From NCBI GenBank assembly GCA_036345935.2, contig JADWOT020000001.1, forward strand, positions 29,371,585 to 29,435,584: a stretch of 64,000 nt of DNA, written 5' to 3'. This DNA comes from Taenia hydatigena. Its lineage: Eukaryota; Platyhelminthes; Cestoda; Cyclophyllidea; Taeniidae. How positions within the stretch are numbered: the stretch's first letter is position 1; every line of letters starts with the position of its first letter. Below the pieces are notes generated by a model. It was not told the origin of the DNA and did not search any database. It saw nothing but the letters and a program-made list of their open reading frames with translations. The position numbers and the translations under genes were made by a program. Shown piece by piece: positions 1 to 11,326 of the stretch.

Positions 1-112
1 ATTTCAACGCAAACAATCGTATCGCTAGGCAGCACATCCCATGCCCATGTGGCCTAGGTAAGAACATAGAGAACGATCAATCATGTTAGTCTTCCGGCAA
101 TTCAAAGTCATC

Positions 113-907
113 ATGCACGTAGTAGACATTGAAGGAGCCGAGGAAGACTTCCCCCTGAGCATTCTCTTCTGCGTGTACAGCTACATGCAGATGAGCGAAG
201 CTCGTCGGAGCTGTCTGTGTGCAGTGACGAGTGTTCAATCTGCTGGTAAGCGTTGTGCGATTGAGCAGCGTCAGCGTTACTGTGTGTTTCAGAGGAGGGC
301 GAGCTGGTCGTGATTGAGGAGGCAGAGCCAGCGCAGCCAACGCAGCTATTGGAGCCGTCGGAGTCAACGGAGCTGGAGGAGGTCGCGGAGGAGGAGGAGA
401 CGCTAATGCCATCATCGCCGTCTCAAGCATCGCTGGCCTCAACCACCCTGTCCCAGTCCTCGTTTTTCATGTCTACTCCCTCCACGCATTCATTTTATGC
501 CTTCATTCACTCATTCATTGATGAGACTCACTCTCGAACCAATTCGGTGTGGTGAACCACTTCTTCCCTTCACGCAGGCTAACAGGTGAACTACGAAGTG
601 GAGGACTGGCTCATTCCTCACCAGGACCGTGAGGGGCAGGCGCAGGGAGAAGGGTCAGCTATGTCACCCACCACCAGTGGCACGCCCACCTCCCACTACC
701 TCAGCGCCTCCTCACCCAACCACGTGGTTGGTGCCTCGTGGGGAGGTGGCCACAATGATGCGGTGCAGCCAATGAGAGTGCCAATTACACATGGATCGTC
801 ATCATCGCTCGTCCGTCTCGAGGGTAGGCAGGAGTCGGCGGCGGCCAAAACTCCCCCGCTAATCCTCTCATCCACTCACGAAATCGTTAGTCCAGACAGC
901 ACGACGG
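113..907 (+). pseudogene. Copy A of the four-member 0-10 kb gene family, 3' truncated
   Basis: This is a plus-strand relative of the five-exon gene at 1844-3267. Exon 1 (113-245) starts with MHVVDIEGAEEDF and ends at a good donor (gtaagc at 246). Exon 2 starts after the acceptor at 291-292 and encodes an acidic stretch (IEEAEPAQPTQ...EEEE) followed by a Ser-rich stretch. Exon 3 (about 586-907) encodes VNYEVEDWLIPHQDREGQ and a Ser/Thr/Pro-rich tail, ending at gtgagtg. About 57 bases carrying the exon-2 donor seen in copy B are missing around 460-470, and the TAA at 580-582 is in frame if the copy-B acceptor is used. Homology to copy B stops near 930, where a dispersed repeat begins, so exons 4 and 5 are absent. 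It is probably a pseudogene, but an altered splice form cannot be excluded. Confidence 0.55.
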
Positions 908-927
908 GTGAGTGAACACCACCTACC

Positions 928-1665
928 AACCCTGCAGTTGAAAAGTAACCGTCAACAGCCACATTAACAGGTATTTGCGTCTACTCTAACAAGTGTGTGT
1001 ATAAAGGGAACTAATCGACATTTAAACTACCTCACAGCAACTGACTAACTAAAAGTAATCAAAAGATACTCAGTGCTTACCAAGCTCCCAACTTTTGGCA
1101 GCGGATAAAGGCGCATTATTCCACAAAATTTACCCCCAAAAGCGCGCACCACTTACGCAAGCCGTGCACAAATCTGGCTAATCAGTTCAAAGTTCGTCCG
1201 GTAAAACAAACAAACTTTGAATTTCTATGTATTTTTGATGGAATCATAATTACGACAAATACCAACATTTTCGACTTTTGCGTATAATTTGAGTAGCGAA
1301 CGTACTAATGGCAATTCACAAAGCGCGCTAAATGAGAAAGTTGTTAATATTTGTATATCAGTAATGTAAATGCATAATAGTGATGCTGTAAGGTTTGCCA
1401 ACAAGTCGTAAAAGTGGTTTAAACGACAGCGAGGAATGTCATTTTGTCAATTAGTCGTGCACGTCTATTTACTTCAAGCATGTGTTTTGTAGCAAAGTTC
1501 ATATTCAAAACGAATAAACGCGTTGCTCAATTGGAGCAATGGACTGACCTTACCTACATTGACTTGCAAGTGTCGATCACCTTCACAAAAGATGAGCACT
1601 TGTACCATATCCCGCCTAACATCTTGTTGGTTGGTGGGGTGTAAGCTGCGTTTTCAGATGGCAGC
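928..1665 (+). repeat. Dispersed repeat, copy 1 (inverted relative to 16330-17186)
   Basis: This stretch matches the reverse complement of 16430-17186 over most of its length. Shared blocks include the CCGTCAACAG motif, the run reading TTTTGGCAGCGGATAAAGGC (here about 1094-1113) and the block around AATTAGTCGTGCACG. A third, partial copy lies at 13440-13720. Short open frames inside it are not conserved between copies. The class of element is unknown; terminal inverted repeats and target duplications were not recognised. It sits exactly where gene copy A loses homology to copy B. Confidence 0.7.
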
Positions 1666-1843
1666 AAGCATGACGTCGGCCTTTGCCGATGAGGAGCGTC
1701 CGTCTATCCACTCTCCCATGGCTTGGACGCTGTGTTGGTGGCGCTAATAAGGCACCATCTGTTTCAATCAAGCATGTAAAAAAGCATTGCATTTACGGGT
1801 CACTGAACACGAAACGATAACGGCAACAGCAGCAACTACAGCA
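1666..1843. other. Unassigned spacer between repeat and gene B
   Basis: This is the 3' flank of the minus-strand gene at 1844-3267. I see no clear AATAAA on the minus strand here and no independent gene. Confidence 0.4.
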
Positions 1844-3267
1844 TCAACGGCGACAACAAGAAGAAAGTGAGCGCAGCACGCGTCGGATGTTGTTACGAAG
1901 GCGTCTTCTCCACTGCAAAGGCAAAAGGCGTATTGAGGGAGAAAAAGGGTGGGTGGGGGAAGGGAGAGAAGGGAGGAATTGCAGTCAGGTGTGCTACGCA
2001 CATGTATGTGTCATCAAAATCGCACGATATAATGAGGCAAGAATAAAGTAGATAGCAGCATCAACAGCAGAAGCAGTCGTAGTGGTAGTATTAGTAGTGG
2101 TGGTGGTAGTAGTATAGGTAGAAGAAGGCGCACTTACTGAAAGGCGAAGGGACTGTTGACGAGCCTCCGATCCAACTGTCAAATGAGAGAAAAATCGATG
2201 ATGATGACGACGCCGACGACGATGGACGATGGGTGATGGATGATGGATGGGTTGGTAGAGAGTGGAGAGAGGTGGGTGGTAGGTGGTATTCACTCACCCG
2301 ACGTGCTGTCTGGACTAACGATTTCGTGAGTTGATGAGCGGATTGGTAAGGGAGTGTTGGCCTCCACCGACTCCTGCCTACCCTCGAGACGGACGAGCGG
2401 TGATGACGATTCATGTGTAATTGGCACTTGCATTGGCAGCACTGTATCATTGTCGCCACCTCCCCAAGAGACACCAACCACGTGGTTGGGTGAGGAGGCG
2501 CTGAGGTAGTGGGAGGTGGGCGTGCCACTGGTGGTGGGTGACATAGCTGACCCTTCTCCCTGCGCCTGCGCCTGCCCCTCACGGTCCTGGTGAGGAATGA
2601 GCAAGTCCTCCACTTCGTAGTTCACCTCTAAGCCTACGTGAAGGGAATGGAAAAGAAGGTGGAGGAGGAGGAGAAGTAGACAGCGAAGTGGTTCACCACA
2701 CCGAATTGGTTCGAGAGTGAGTCTCATCAATGAATGGATGAATGAATGCATAAAATGAATGCATGGATGCCTGAAAGAAATGGGAGACACAGAATGAGGG
2801 AAGGGGTAGGCAGTAAGAAAGCGTGGAGGGAGTAGACATGAGAAACGAAGGATGAGATAGACCATGTTCAAGCAACGTACTGGAGGATATAGAGGACTGA
2901 GATGGGGAGGACTGGGACAGAATGGGTGAGGCCAGCGATGCTTGAGACGGCGATGATGGCATTAGCATCTCCTCCTCCTCCTCCTCCTCCGCGAGCTCCT
3001 CCGGCTCCGTTGACTCCGACGGCTGCGTTGGCTGCGCTGGCTCCGCCTCCTCAATCACGACCAGCTCGCCCTCCTCTGAAACACACAGTGTTATTAGTGA
3101 CGCTGACGCCGCTCAATCGCACACTTACCAGCAGATTGAACACTCGGAGCTGCACACAGACATCTCCGACGAGCTTCCCTCATCTGCATGTACCTGTACA
3201 CGCAGAAGAGGATGCTCAGGAGGAAGTCTTCCTCGGCTCTCGCAATATCAACCACGTAGTTGCTCAT
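1844..3267 (-). CDS. Five-exon gene B, 258 aa, acidic/Ser-rich protein with a basic C-terminus (family not recognised)
   Basis: The proposed exons on the minus strand are 3267-3129, 3075-2881, 2633-2298, 2175-2138 and 1912-1844. All borders are GT..AG and the phases agree, giving 777 nt ending in TGA. The ATG directly follows the acceptor-like TTAATAG. The protein starts MSNYVVDIARAEEDFLLSIL. It then has a Glu run (about residues 75-81), a Ser/Pro-rich part (about 85-115), a VNYEVEDLLIPHQDREGQ segment, and another Ser/Thr-rich part. It ends in a strongly basic tail encoded by the last small exon (WRRRLRNNIRRVLRS). The N-terminus is not a normal signal peptide. I do not recognise the family. 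Paralogues are A (113-907), C (to 4460) and D (to 9970). Conservation of exons 1 to 3 between copies supports coding. Exons 4 and 5 (38 and 69 nt) rest only on splice sites and phase. Confidence 0.6.
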
Positions 3268-3388
3268 TTTCTATTAACAGAAGCCTGGCATAAAGTGGCT
3301 GCAGCGAACCTACCTCAGCGTGTGTACGTAAAAGTGCAAGTGACGTTCAAATGCGACATGCCGATTGGTTGCTTGCTTGATTGATTGA

Positions 3389-3394
3389 TTTATT
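3389..3394 (-). terminator. Polyadenylation signal AATAAA for copy C
   Basis: AATAAA on the minus strand, 13 bases after the stop codon of the copy-C reading frame and 122 bases before the start of gene B. The same signal recurs after copy D at 8910-8915. Confidence 0.5.
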
Positions 3395-3406
3395 GGGTGG
3401 AGGCAA

Positions 3407-4460
3407 TCAATACGATTTGAATTCTGCTGACAGACAGCGAGACACATTCAGGTTGGTAGGTAGGTAGGCAGACATCAGACAGCAGACAGACGGGTAAAGA
3501 GACAAACCGGAGGAGGGGCGGGCAGGTTTAGGTGCAAACGCATTAGTAGTTGGTAGATAGCCACTTGTGCCTCCATGTCGAGAGTCGTCCATTTGCAGTG
3601 GATATGCGACAGTGTTGTGAATGACAACGCCACCTTCAGGTTGACCTCCTGCCTCCACATGGGCTTATGTGAAATGAAAAGGCAAGTGAGCATAGAGTTA
3701 GGCAGGGCATGAATGATCTGCAAACAACGCAATGTAGTGTAGGGCGCACTTGTCACAACTCAAATGCTCCACCAAGTCACCGCAGGTGTACGTGCGTGAT
3801 TAAACTCATCTGTTGTGAGCCGCATTGTGGTGGGGAGATGGTGTCCTCTGCAAAACGCCATTCACTTTGGTTGGTAGGTTCAAGCACTTGCCATGACAGT
3901 CGTCCACATGCTGACTGGAGAAAGTGGCGAAATGTAGTGCAGACGACGTGCCGCAATAGTTGGTGGGCACCAAGAACTACGTGTGTTCCTCCTTCTTAGG
4001 AAGGTGGGAAGGAGGTGAGTGAGGAGGAGGAGGCGGAGGAAAAGAAGAAGATGGTGGTGGTGGTGGCAGGAGGGAGTGGGCATGGGAGAGGTGGAATAAG
4101 ATAGGCAATGTGCATTCAACCCACTGGCGGATATGGACGACTGAGGTGGGGAGTACTGCAGCAAGGGGAGTGAGGCCAGCGATGGTTGAGACGTTGACGA
4201 TGGTGGTGGTACTGTCTCCAACTGCTCAGTCGCATCCTGCTAGCCCTCCTCTGAAATGCACATTACTGGTGGCGACGCCTGAACTGCTCAAGTGGACACT
4301 TAGCTAGCAGCAGTGTGAAGACTTGGCGCCGCACACGGGCAGCATCATCGACGGGCGGCATTGACTGGCTCAGCTCATCTGCATGTGCGTATACACACAT
4401 GCAGAAGAGGATGCTCATGAGGAAGTCCTCTTCGGCTCCTTCAATGTCTACTACGCGCAT
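3407..4460 (-). pseudogene. Copy C of the family, with in-frame stops
   Basis: Exon 1 starts at 4460 with MRVVDIEGAEEDFLMSIL, matching copies A and B. The copy-B donor (gtaag after GCTG) has become gctaag. The exon-2 equivalent (about 4250-4123) carries an in-frame TAG right after its first codons. Its Ser/Pro-rich part (SQPSLASLPLLQYSPPQSS) resembles copy B. Downstream exon-like pieces at about 4000-3808 and 3751-3540 are shared with copy D; the second encodes SFTTLSHIHCKWTTLDMEAQ. A pyrimidine-rich acceptor then leads to a last piece ending EFKSY-stop at 3407. A polyadenylation signal follows at once. Compared with copy D it has a 2-nt insertion near 3994, which gives another stop in the frame that is open in D. 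It is probably not functional. Confidence 0.5.
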
Positions 4461-4560
4461 GACGACTTTAAATTGCCGCAAAACTAATCTGATTGAAAGT
4501 TCTCTCTGTTCTTGCTTTGACCACATGGGCATGGGATGTGCTCCCTGGTGATAGGATTGT

Positions 4561-5690
4561 TTGCGTTGAAAGTGATAAGGGTGATAAAGGGCAACTAATT
4601 TTCCTTGTCATTATTATTTGGAGGAGAGAACTGAGTAGTTGGGTGATTTGTTTGTGTTGCGCGTGGGTAGTGGCTGCATGTGATGTGTTGTAAGTGTGCT
4701 GCAGTGCTTGTGTTTCGTACTGTGTTTGTGTATGTGTTGTATGCGTTTGGGCTGCGATCATGAAGAGTCGTTGTTAGTTGGCTGTGGGAGGAGGGTGGAG
4801 AATCTGAAGAGCCTCTTTCCTCTTCTAAGACGAAGAAGAAGAGGAAAGTATTAATGGAGATGTGTATGCTCATAGGAAGCTACAGTGTTGAGGGATGTGT
4901 GACGCGCAATGAAATTAGATAGATAGATAGATGGATGGATGGAGGAAAGGAAGGATAAAGACTTAAACTTGTGAAGGTGTAGGCAAGAGGAAGAGGTGGA
5001 GAGTAGTGAAGTTGTGAGCTGCACAGAAGTGAGAGTTGTGAATTGAGGAACTGTGGAACTGAGCATATAGATGTCGACATATGAGAAGGAGGAGAAGTAA
5101 GAGGAGAGATGAACTGATGGATGGGTGTCGATGCGGTGGACACTTGGTTGTCTGGTTGGATGATTGCTAAATTAATGAGTGGACGTAGAGGTGGTGAGCT
5201 CATAAGTGGGTCCACAAGTGACTAGCCAAGACGACATTTAAGTGGATGAATAAGTGGACTTGGTGGATCAAGGTGGATGACTGGTTGGTCAGAGTTAGGA
5301 AGAACATGCCACTAGTGAGAAACATAAGTGGCGAATTCGCGAAAATGCTTCAGCCTCTACTGGTCTTCACACTAATTTTAGATAACTGGCAGACCGCTAA
5401 CTTCCTCGTTTATTGAAATGGCGGCGCTTTTTCTCTTCCACTTTGTATAATACCTTCCAATGACATTGTAAATAAATGTGATACGACATCCATTTATTTG
5501 CCTCAAGATTCACAGCAATGAGTCATGAGTCGTATTTGGTTTTTAATCTTTTGAATCTGATTTGCTTTAATTGCATCTGCTAGGTGAACCCAGTGACCAA
5601 TAGTGACAGCAGTGAAGGGCGGTAGCAGAGGAGAGCGTGGTGGGGCTACTGCAGCAGGGCATGGACTTTACATGCAACGCCTATCCACCT
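4561..5690. other. Non-coding stretch of duplication unit I
   Basis: Contains GATA/GGAT simple repeats (4917-4945) and AT-poor spacer. No gene was recognised. The open frames here are low-complexity and are not kept in the second unit. Confidence 0.4.
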
Positions 5691-5696
5691 GCTCGT

Positions 5697-6028
5697 CTAG
5701 CAACAGTCTCGAACACGGAGACAACGTCGAACCACCTGGTGGGACACTTGGATAATTGTGCTCTCAACGATCTCATCTGCAGCATTGCATCGTCTCCTCT
5801 TAGAGCTTTTAGCGTCACCGCCGATCCGGGTACCCTTACCACATTACTTAAAATGATTATTACAGAGGTTCTTGTGAGTTACCTTCCTCTCCCTCCGCTT
5901 TATGCAGAGAACTCTATCAAAAGTCTGATGAACTTGGCATAGTAGCGCTTCACTGCCATCATGAAGTCGTGGTGCGATGTATTAGGAACACCTACGTGAA
6001 GGAGACGATTGTCAGCCATAGGAGGCAT
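5697..6028 (-). pseudogene. Frame-shifted copy of the small two-exon gene at 11327-11656
   Basis: The second-exon frame (GTRIGGDAKSSKRRRC..., stop TAG at 5699-5697) and the small intron gtaact..taag are kept. In the first exon the frame differs from the unit-II copy by one base near 5982-5990, so the start MPPMADNRLL no longer joins the QVHQTFDRVL segment. No family was recognised. Confidence 0.35.
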
Positions 6029-6149
6029 CAGAGGTCCATGTGGTTTAGTGCTACTTTTGTTATTTCAGTAATGCTCGTATGCGCTCCTAACGTCCACCTA
6101 CTGGAGGACACGAGAAAGCCGTGCACAAACTGCCGCGTGCCGAGTGGTA

Positions 6150-6340
6150 GAAGTGTGTGACAACAATGTGGAAGGTGCGATCACCGTAACCTAATCGAGT
6201 GCAGACGCATTGATGGCTTGGGTACAGCAGATGTAACAAAGCAATGCTGCATCAGTCAGCGCAACAAGCTTGACAAGAAGTACAAAGGAGGCAGTATTAA
6301 GTCTTGTTGATAGTTGCTACGAATTCTTTTCCTTTGTTGG
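6150..6340 (+). pseudogene. Disrupted copy of the Cys-rich exon at 11844-12030
   Basis: The frame reads CGRCDHRNLIECRRIDGLG and continues to QCCISQRNKLDKKYK. One extra base relative to unit II near 6300 then gives a stop after SC. The following YEFFSFVGH part is still present out of frame. Confidence 0.4.
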
Positions 6341-6544
6341 CCACATGGGAGAGTGCACTGCTGTGAGTTATTGATGGGGCAAAACTAGTAAGAATGTGAC
6401 CTTTCCCTTCAAGACGGTGGCAGGATTCTCGATTTCTTCCGATAGTTTTGCATTCAGCAGTTCACTTCTCCAATGGGTTGTGCATGCGCACGCATGACGT
6501 TGAAATGGGCTGATTAGAGGAGTTGGAATGCGAGAGTTTCGCCT

Positions 6545-6720
6545 GTGGTGGAGGGTGATGTTGTTGGTGAGGGTAGGAAAGTCGATTTAGAGCCAAGGCG
6601 GTGGCAGAGTGAACAATGTGGGTTAAGCGGAGATTTCGGAGCTGTTGAAGTTGGTTCCTTCACCATGACTTCTAAGGGGAAGGTGATGCTGCATTTGAGG
6701 AACTGCAGAGCGTTCTGTGT
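6545..6720 (+). other. ASH/MSP-like segment, repeated at 22150-22295
   Basis: The plus-strand frame reads EGRKVDLEPRRWQSEQCG and then DFGAVEVGSFTMTSKGKVML. The pattern FGxVxVGS..TxxxxLRN resembles the ASPM/SPD-2/Hydin (ASH) beta-sandwich, but this is a short match judged by eye. The copy at 22150-22295 keeps the same frame (KKIDLEPRRCWIEKCG...LGTVEVVSFTM). It could be an exon or an exon-derived repeat; the opposite frame is also open. Confidence 0.3.
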
Positions 6721-7094
6721 AATCAATGGTTCTTATGAAAATGATTTCTCATTCAACTGTTTTCTTTCTCTTGCCCACTACTGCCTTCTTCTTTTATCTG
6801 TCCTCTGTTCGATTGGAGCTGAATTTGGAACGTTTGCCATCAAGACCGCAGGTCAATCCGCTGAATGCCTGTGAACTACTTCTCTTTACCATTTGAGAGC
6901 ACCAGCGACGGCGCCAACATCACCACCAGCAAACGCAAAAGGAAGAGGTGTGATGTTTCCTACCCATCTTCTTTGCTACTGCTAGTATTATTATTAGAAG
7001 CCTTTCTTTGTTCTTGGTCTCTATGTGCCGATGTGCATGTGACTGGGTGGAGGTGGTGGAGTGAAGCACGCCTCCCCTTGGCAAGTGGTTAAGA

Positions 7095-7152
7095 GGGAAG
7101 GAAGGAAGGAAGGAAGGAAGGAAGGAGGGAAGGAAGGAAGGAAGGAAGGAGG
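7095..7152 (+). repeat. (GGAA)n microsatellite
   Basis: Nearly uninterrupted AGGA tetranucleotide repeats. The apparent Leu/Pro/Ser-rich frames on the minus strand are products of this tract. Confidence 0.95.
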
Positions 7153-7159
7153 AGACAGG

Positions 7160-8760
7160 GGTGGCATGGGAGGTGGGGTTGATGGCCCCCCAATTCCTTC
7201 GGTCTCGTAAGTGTGACACATCTGACATGGTGCCTTAAACTGCACTTGAAATGGAATGTGGAATTAGTCTCGATTCCGATTAAGTCTATTCCATTTAATA
7301 CCTTTAACACAATGGAACACTAGAGGGGTAATTAAACTCGTAATTGAATGCATTGAATCACAGTACTTGATTGAATGATGATGATGATGATCGCCAGTAG
7401 ATAGACTGCGTGACATGAAAGATCCGCAGAGAAGTTTGCCCCACTACCACCTGACTACTCTTACCAGCACTCCAAATGCACGCATTCCTGTTCCCTTCAT
7501 CAACAAATTAATCATCCATTCTGCATCCACCATTCCAAACTCATGGCAATTCACATCTCTTGCTTAACGCTCTCATGGTCAGGATCGAAAGTGCTCACCA
7601 GAATGGATCTTCCTGAGTCCACATTCATCACATCTTAAGATTCTCAGGTTAAGCTGACTTGGGTATTGTCACCAAGTATAATGGCTTTTGTGAGACTGTT
7701 GAATCTTGTCTGTCACAGAAAATCATCAACTCACGTGTAAGAACTCTCGGTTGACGAACGGGGGTCGCCAGTTCAATCATGGAAGAGCAACTGCTGACCG
7801 AAAGTGCCCACAACAATCTCCGAAAGTGCGTAGGAATCGAGATCGGTTATAAAGCGTAATTGACGCAGTTAAAATCAGCGCTCTGAGGTAGTATCAACCG
7901 CAAAGACGGAGCAGGCTTACTGCAACGAGAATCGTCTCTGAGGAATGTCACTGCATAACTGGAATGAGTGGAACCTTGATTACAAGTTCATTATAACATG
8001 CATACATGAGAGCTCTTCCAGAATTTCAGACAAAAGTCCTCCATAGCCTAGAATCTTATTGGTCTTATGTGACCACCTGACACTCCTTTTCTAATCACTC
8101 GAGCTGCTATGCAACAAATCAAAAATGACTATTCTTATGACATGTCTATCCTGCAATTGTACCATTGGCTACCACTCATCCAATCAGATATTCGAGAAGT
8201 CTTTTCAGGGTCAACAAGAAATATGGCCGTTTAAAAGAAATGGAACATAAAATTAGACTTCTCCCCACGAAAATCCGGCATTTACTTACAGCTATGTAGG
8301 CTGGTTTGTGGACATAAAAACCTCCTGGAACTCGTCACTTTCCATTGGCTATTGACCAGCAAATCAGGTGGCGTTTAGTCGAGGAGAGATTTACGGTCGC
8401 CTTAGGGGATGCCTGGATCGGCATTTTGGGGTCTGCATTAAATCATCCTAGTTCTAATCTTACAACAAACACCCAATATCATTGTTGTAAGTCGACAGAG
8501 GAACCCAATTCATGGTAAATGATGTCTGGGTGCGATTTTGTACCAAGTACTAAGTTAACTTACGCTGCAAAGGATTGTCATGACCACCGCCTTTTCAATA
8601 TCGAAACAAAAGCTAAGTATGACAAGCGCAGAGCCACTTAAATAAACATTTTGCTATTCTTTTACGATGTTTAATAAGACTTTATCTGACGTCACTCGAG
8701 CTAGCTTCTTTTGAGCAAAAAAACGTAGTCCTCATGAGTTTTCCTCTGCCCCGTAGAGGT
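7160..8760. other. No gene seen; ends at an unresolved base
   Basis: A (GAT)n tract lies at about 7376-7391. The rest has no long or repeated reading frame. The base at 8761 is N and marks the abrupt start of duplication unit II. Confidence 0.5.
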
Positions 8761-8909
8761 NATATCAACTACGTAATTGCTCATTTTCTATTAACAGAAG
8801 CCTGGCATAAAGTGGCTGCAGCGAACCTACCTCAGCGTGTGTACGTAAAAGTGCAAGTGACGTTCAAATGCGACATGCCGATTGGTTGCTTGCTTGATTG
8901 ATTGATTGA

Positions 8910-8915
8910 TTTATT
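8910..8915 (-). terminator. Polyadenylation signal AATAAA for copy D
   Basis: Minus-strand AATAAA 13 bases after the EFKSY stop, in the same relation as at 3389-3394. Confidence 0.45.
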
Positions 8916-8927
8916 GAGTGGAGGCAA

Positions 8928-9970
8928 TCAATACGATTTGAATTCTGCCGACAGACAGCGCGACACATTCAGGTTGGTAGGTAGGTGGGCAGACAGCAGA
9001 CAGCAGACAGACAGGTAAACAGACAAACAGGAGGAAGGGCGAGCAGGTTTAGGTGCAAACGCATGAGTAGTTGGTAGATAGCCACTTGTGCCTCCATGTC
9101 GAGAGTCGTCCATTTGCTGTGGATATGCGACAGTGTTGTGAATGACAACGCCACCCTCAATTTGACCTCCTGCCTCCATATGGGCTTATGTGAAATGGAA
9201 AGGGAAGTGAGCACAGAGTTAGGCAGGGCATGAGTGATCTGCAAACAACGCAATGTAGTGTAGGGCGCACTTGTCACAACTCAAATGCTCCACCAACTCA
9301 CCACAGGTGTACGTGCGTGATTAAACTCATCTGCTGTGAGCCACATTGTGGTGGGGAGATGGTGTCCTCTGCAAAACGTCAATCACTTTGGTTGGTAGGT
9401 TCAAGCACTTGCCATGACAGTCGTCCACATGCTCACTGGAGAAAGTGGCGAAATGTAGTGCAGACGACGTGCCGCAGTAGATGGTGGGCACCGAGAATTA
9501 CGTGTTCCTCCTTCTTAGGAAGGTGGGAAGGAGGTGAGTGAGGAGGAGGAGAAGAAGATGATGATGGTGGTGGTGGCAGGAGGGAGTGGGCATGGGAGAG
9601 GTGGAATAAGATAGGCAATGTGCATTCAACCTACTGGCGGATATGGACGACTGAGGTGGGGAGTACTGCGGCAAGGTGAGTGAGGCCAGCGATGGTTGAG
9701 ACGGTGACGTTGGTGGTGGTACTGTCTCCACCTGCTCAGTCGCATCCTGCTGGCCCTCCTCTGAAATGCACATTACTGGTGGCAACGCCTGAACTGCTTA
9801 AGTGGACACTTAGCTAGCAGCAGTGTGAAGACTTGGCGCCGCACATGGGCAGCATCATCGACGGGCGGCATTGACTGGCTCGGCTCATCTACATGTGCGT
9901 TTACACACATGCAGAAGAGGATGCTCATGAGGAAGTCCTCTTCGGCTCCTTCAATGTCTACCACGCGCAT
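8928..9970 (-). CDS. Copy D of the family; coding status uncertain
   Basis: Exon 1 starts at 9970 with MRVVDIEGAEEDFLMSIL, as in copies A-C. The exon-2 equivalent (from about 9763) is open here (EEGQQDATEQVETVPPPTSP and a Ser/Pro-rich part), with a donor gtaggt. The following piece reads KEEHVILGAHHLLRHVVCTT and stops, or splices at a strong donor (gtgagc, near 9436) to an acceptor ttttgcag near 9371. A last pair of pieces, SLSISHKPIWRQEVKLRVAL... and EFKSY-stop (8928), precedes AATAAA at 8910-8915. The exon-1 donor is changed (gctaag instead of gtaag), and I could not find one consistent phase through all exons. It may therefore be a decaying gene. The family is not recognised. Confidence 0.35.
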
Positions 9971-10440
9971 GATGACTTTGAACTGCCGGAAGACTAACAT
10001 GATTGATCGTTCTCTATGTTCTTACTTAGGCCACATGGGCATGGGATGTGCTGCCTAGCGATACGATTGTTTGCGTTGAAATTAATAAAGGTGATGAAGG
10101 ACAACTAATTTTCCTTGTCATTATTATTTGGAGGAGAGAACTGACTGGTTGGGTGATTTGATTATGTTGCGCGTGGGTAGTGGCTGCGTGTGATAGGTTG
10201 TAAGTATGCTGCAGTGCTTGTGTTTCGTACTGTGTTTTTGTGTGTGTGTTGTATGCGTTTGGGCTGCGATCATGAAGAGTCGTTGTTAGTTGGCTCTGGG
10301 AGGAGAGTGGAGAATCTGAGGAGCCTCCTTCCTCTTCTAAGACGGAGAAGAAGAAGAAGTATTGATGCAGATGTGTATGCTTATAGGAAGCTCGGTGTTG
10401 AGGGATGTGTGATGCGCAATCAAATTAGATAGATAGATGG

Positions 10441-10540
10441 ATGGAAGGAAGAAAGGAAGGAATGAAGGAAGGAGGGAAGGAAGGAAGAAAGAAAGAAAGA
10501 AAGAAAGAAAGGAAGGAAGGAAGGAGGGAGGGAGGGATGA
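10441..10540 (+). repeat. (GGAA)n/(GAAA)n microsatellite
   Basis: A long purine tetranucleotide tract. It is much longer than the GATA/GGAT tract at the equivalent place in unit I (4917-4945). Confidence 0.95.
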
Positions 10541-11326
10541 AGACTTGGATTTGTGAAGGTGTAGGCGAGAGGAAGAAGTGGGGAGTAGTGAAGTTGTGAG
10601 CTGCACAGAAGTAAGGGCTGTGAATTGAGGAACTGTGGAACTGGGCATATAGATGTCGACATATGAGGAGGCGAATTAAGTGTGGGGGTAGGGGTGATCG
10701 CTGACACCCTTGGACGGGTTAGGAGGAGGAGGAGGGATGAACTGATGGATGGGTGTCGATGTGGTGGACACTTGGTTGTCTGGTTGGATAATTGCTTAAA
10801 TAATGAGCGGACGTATAGTTGATGAGCTAATGAGTGGATCCACAAGTGACTAACCAAGGCGAAATTCAAATGGATGAAAGGGTGGACTTGGTGGATCAAG
10901 GTGGAAGACTGGTTGGTCAGAGTTAGGAAGAACATGCCACTAGTGAGAAACATAAGTGGCGAATTCGCGAAAATGCTTCAGCCTCTACTTGTCTTCACAC
11001 AAATTTTAGATAACTGGCAGACCTTTGCATTCCTCGTTTATTGAAATGGCGGCGCTTTTTCTCTTCCACTTTGCTCAATACCTTCCAATGACATTGCAAA
11101 TAAACGTGATACGACATCCCTTGATTTGTTTCAAGATTCACAGCAATGAGTCATGAGTCGTATTTGATTTTTTTAATTTTTTGAATCTGATTTGCTTTTA
11201 TCGCATCTGCTAGGTGAACCCAGTGACCAACAGTGACAGCAGTGAAGGGCGGTAGCAGAGGAGAGCGTGGTGGGGCTACTGCAGCAGGGCATGGACTTGA
11301 CATGCAGCGCCTATCCACGTGCCCGT

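Larger units (their letters stand above)
3244..6380. repeat. Direct duplication, unit I
   Basis: This unit matches 8762-12055 in the same orientation. It contains the 5' end of gene B, copy C, a simple-sequence tract at 4917-4945, and small-gene remnants at 5697-6028 and about 6150-6340. Small indels and substitutions distinguish the units, and each unit is broken at different places, so this is not an assembly echo. Confidence 0.85.

Noticed and set aside
1994..2582. Overlapping minus frames with His/Thr/Ser runs
   Set aside because: Intron and shadow frames of the five-exon gene B; low complexity and not spliced consistently.
6920..7310. Minus-strand frames of 73-102 codons with LPSFLPSF repeats
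   Set aside because: They are products of the GGAA microsatellite at 7095-7152.
10420..10953. 177-codon minus frame rich in Phe, Leu, Pro and Ser
   Set aside because: Its first-rank feature is the translated (GGAA)n tract; the equivalent place in duplication unit I has no matching frame.
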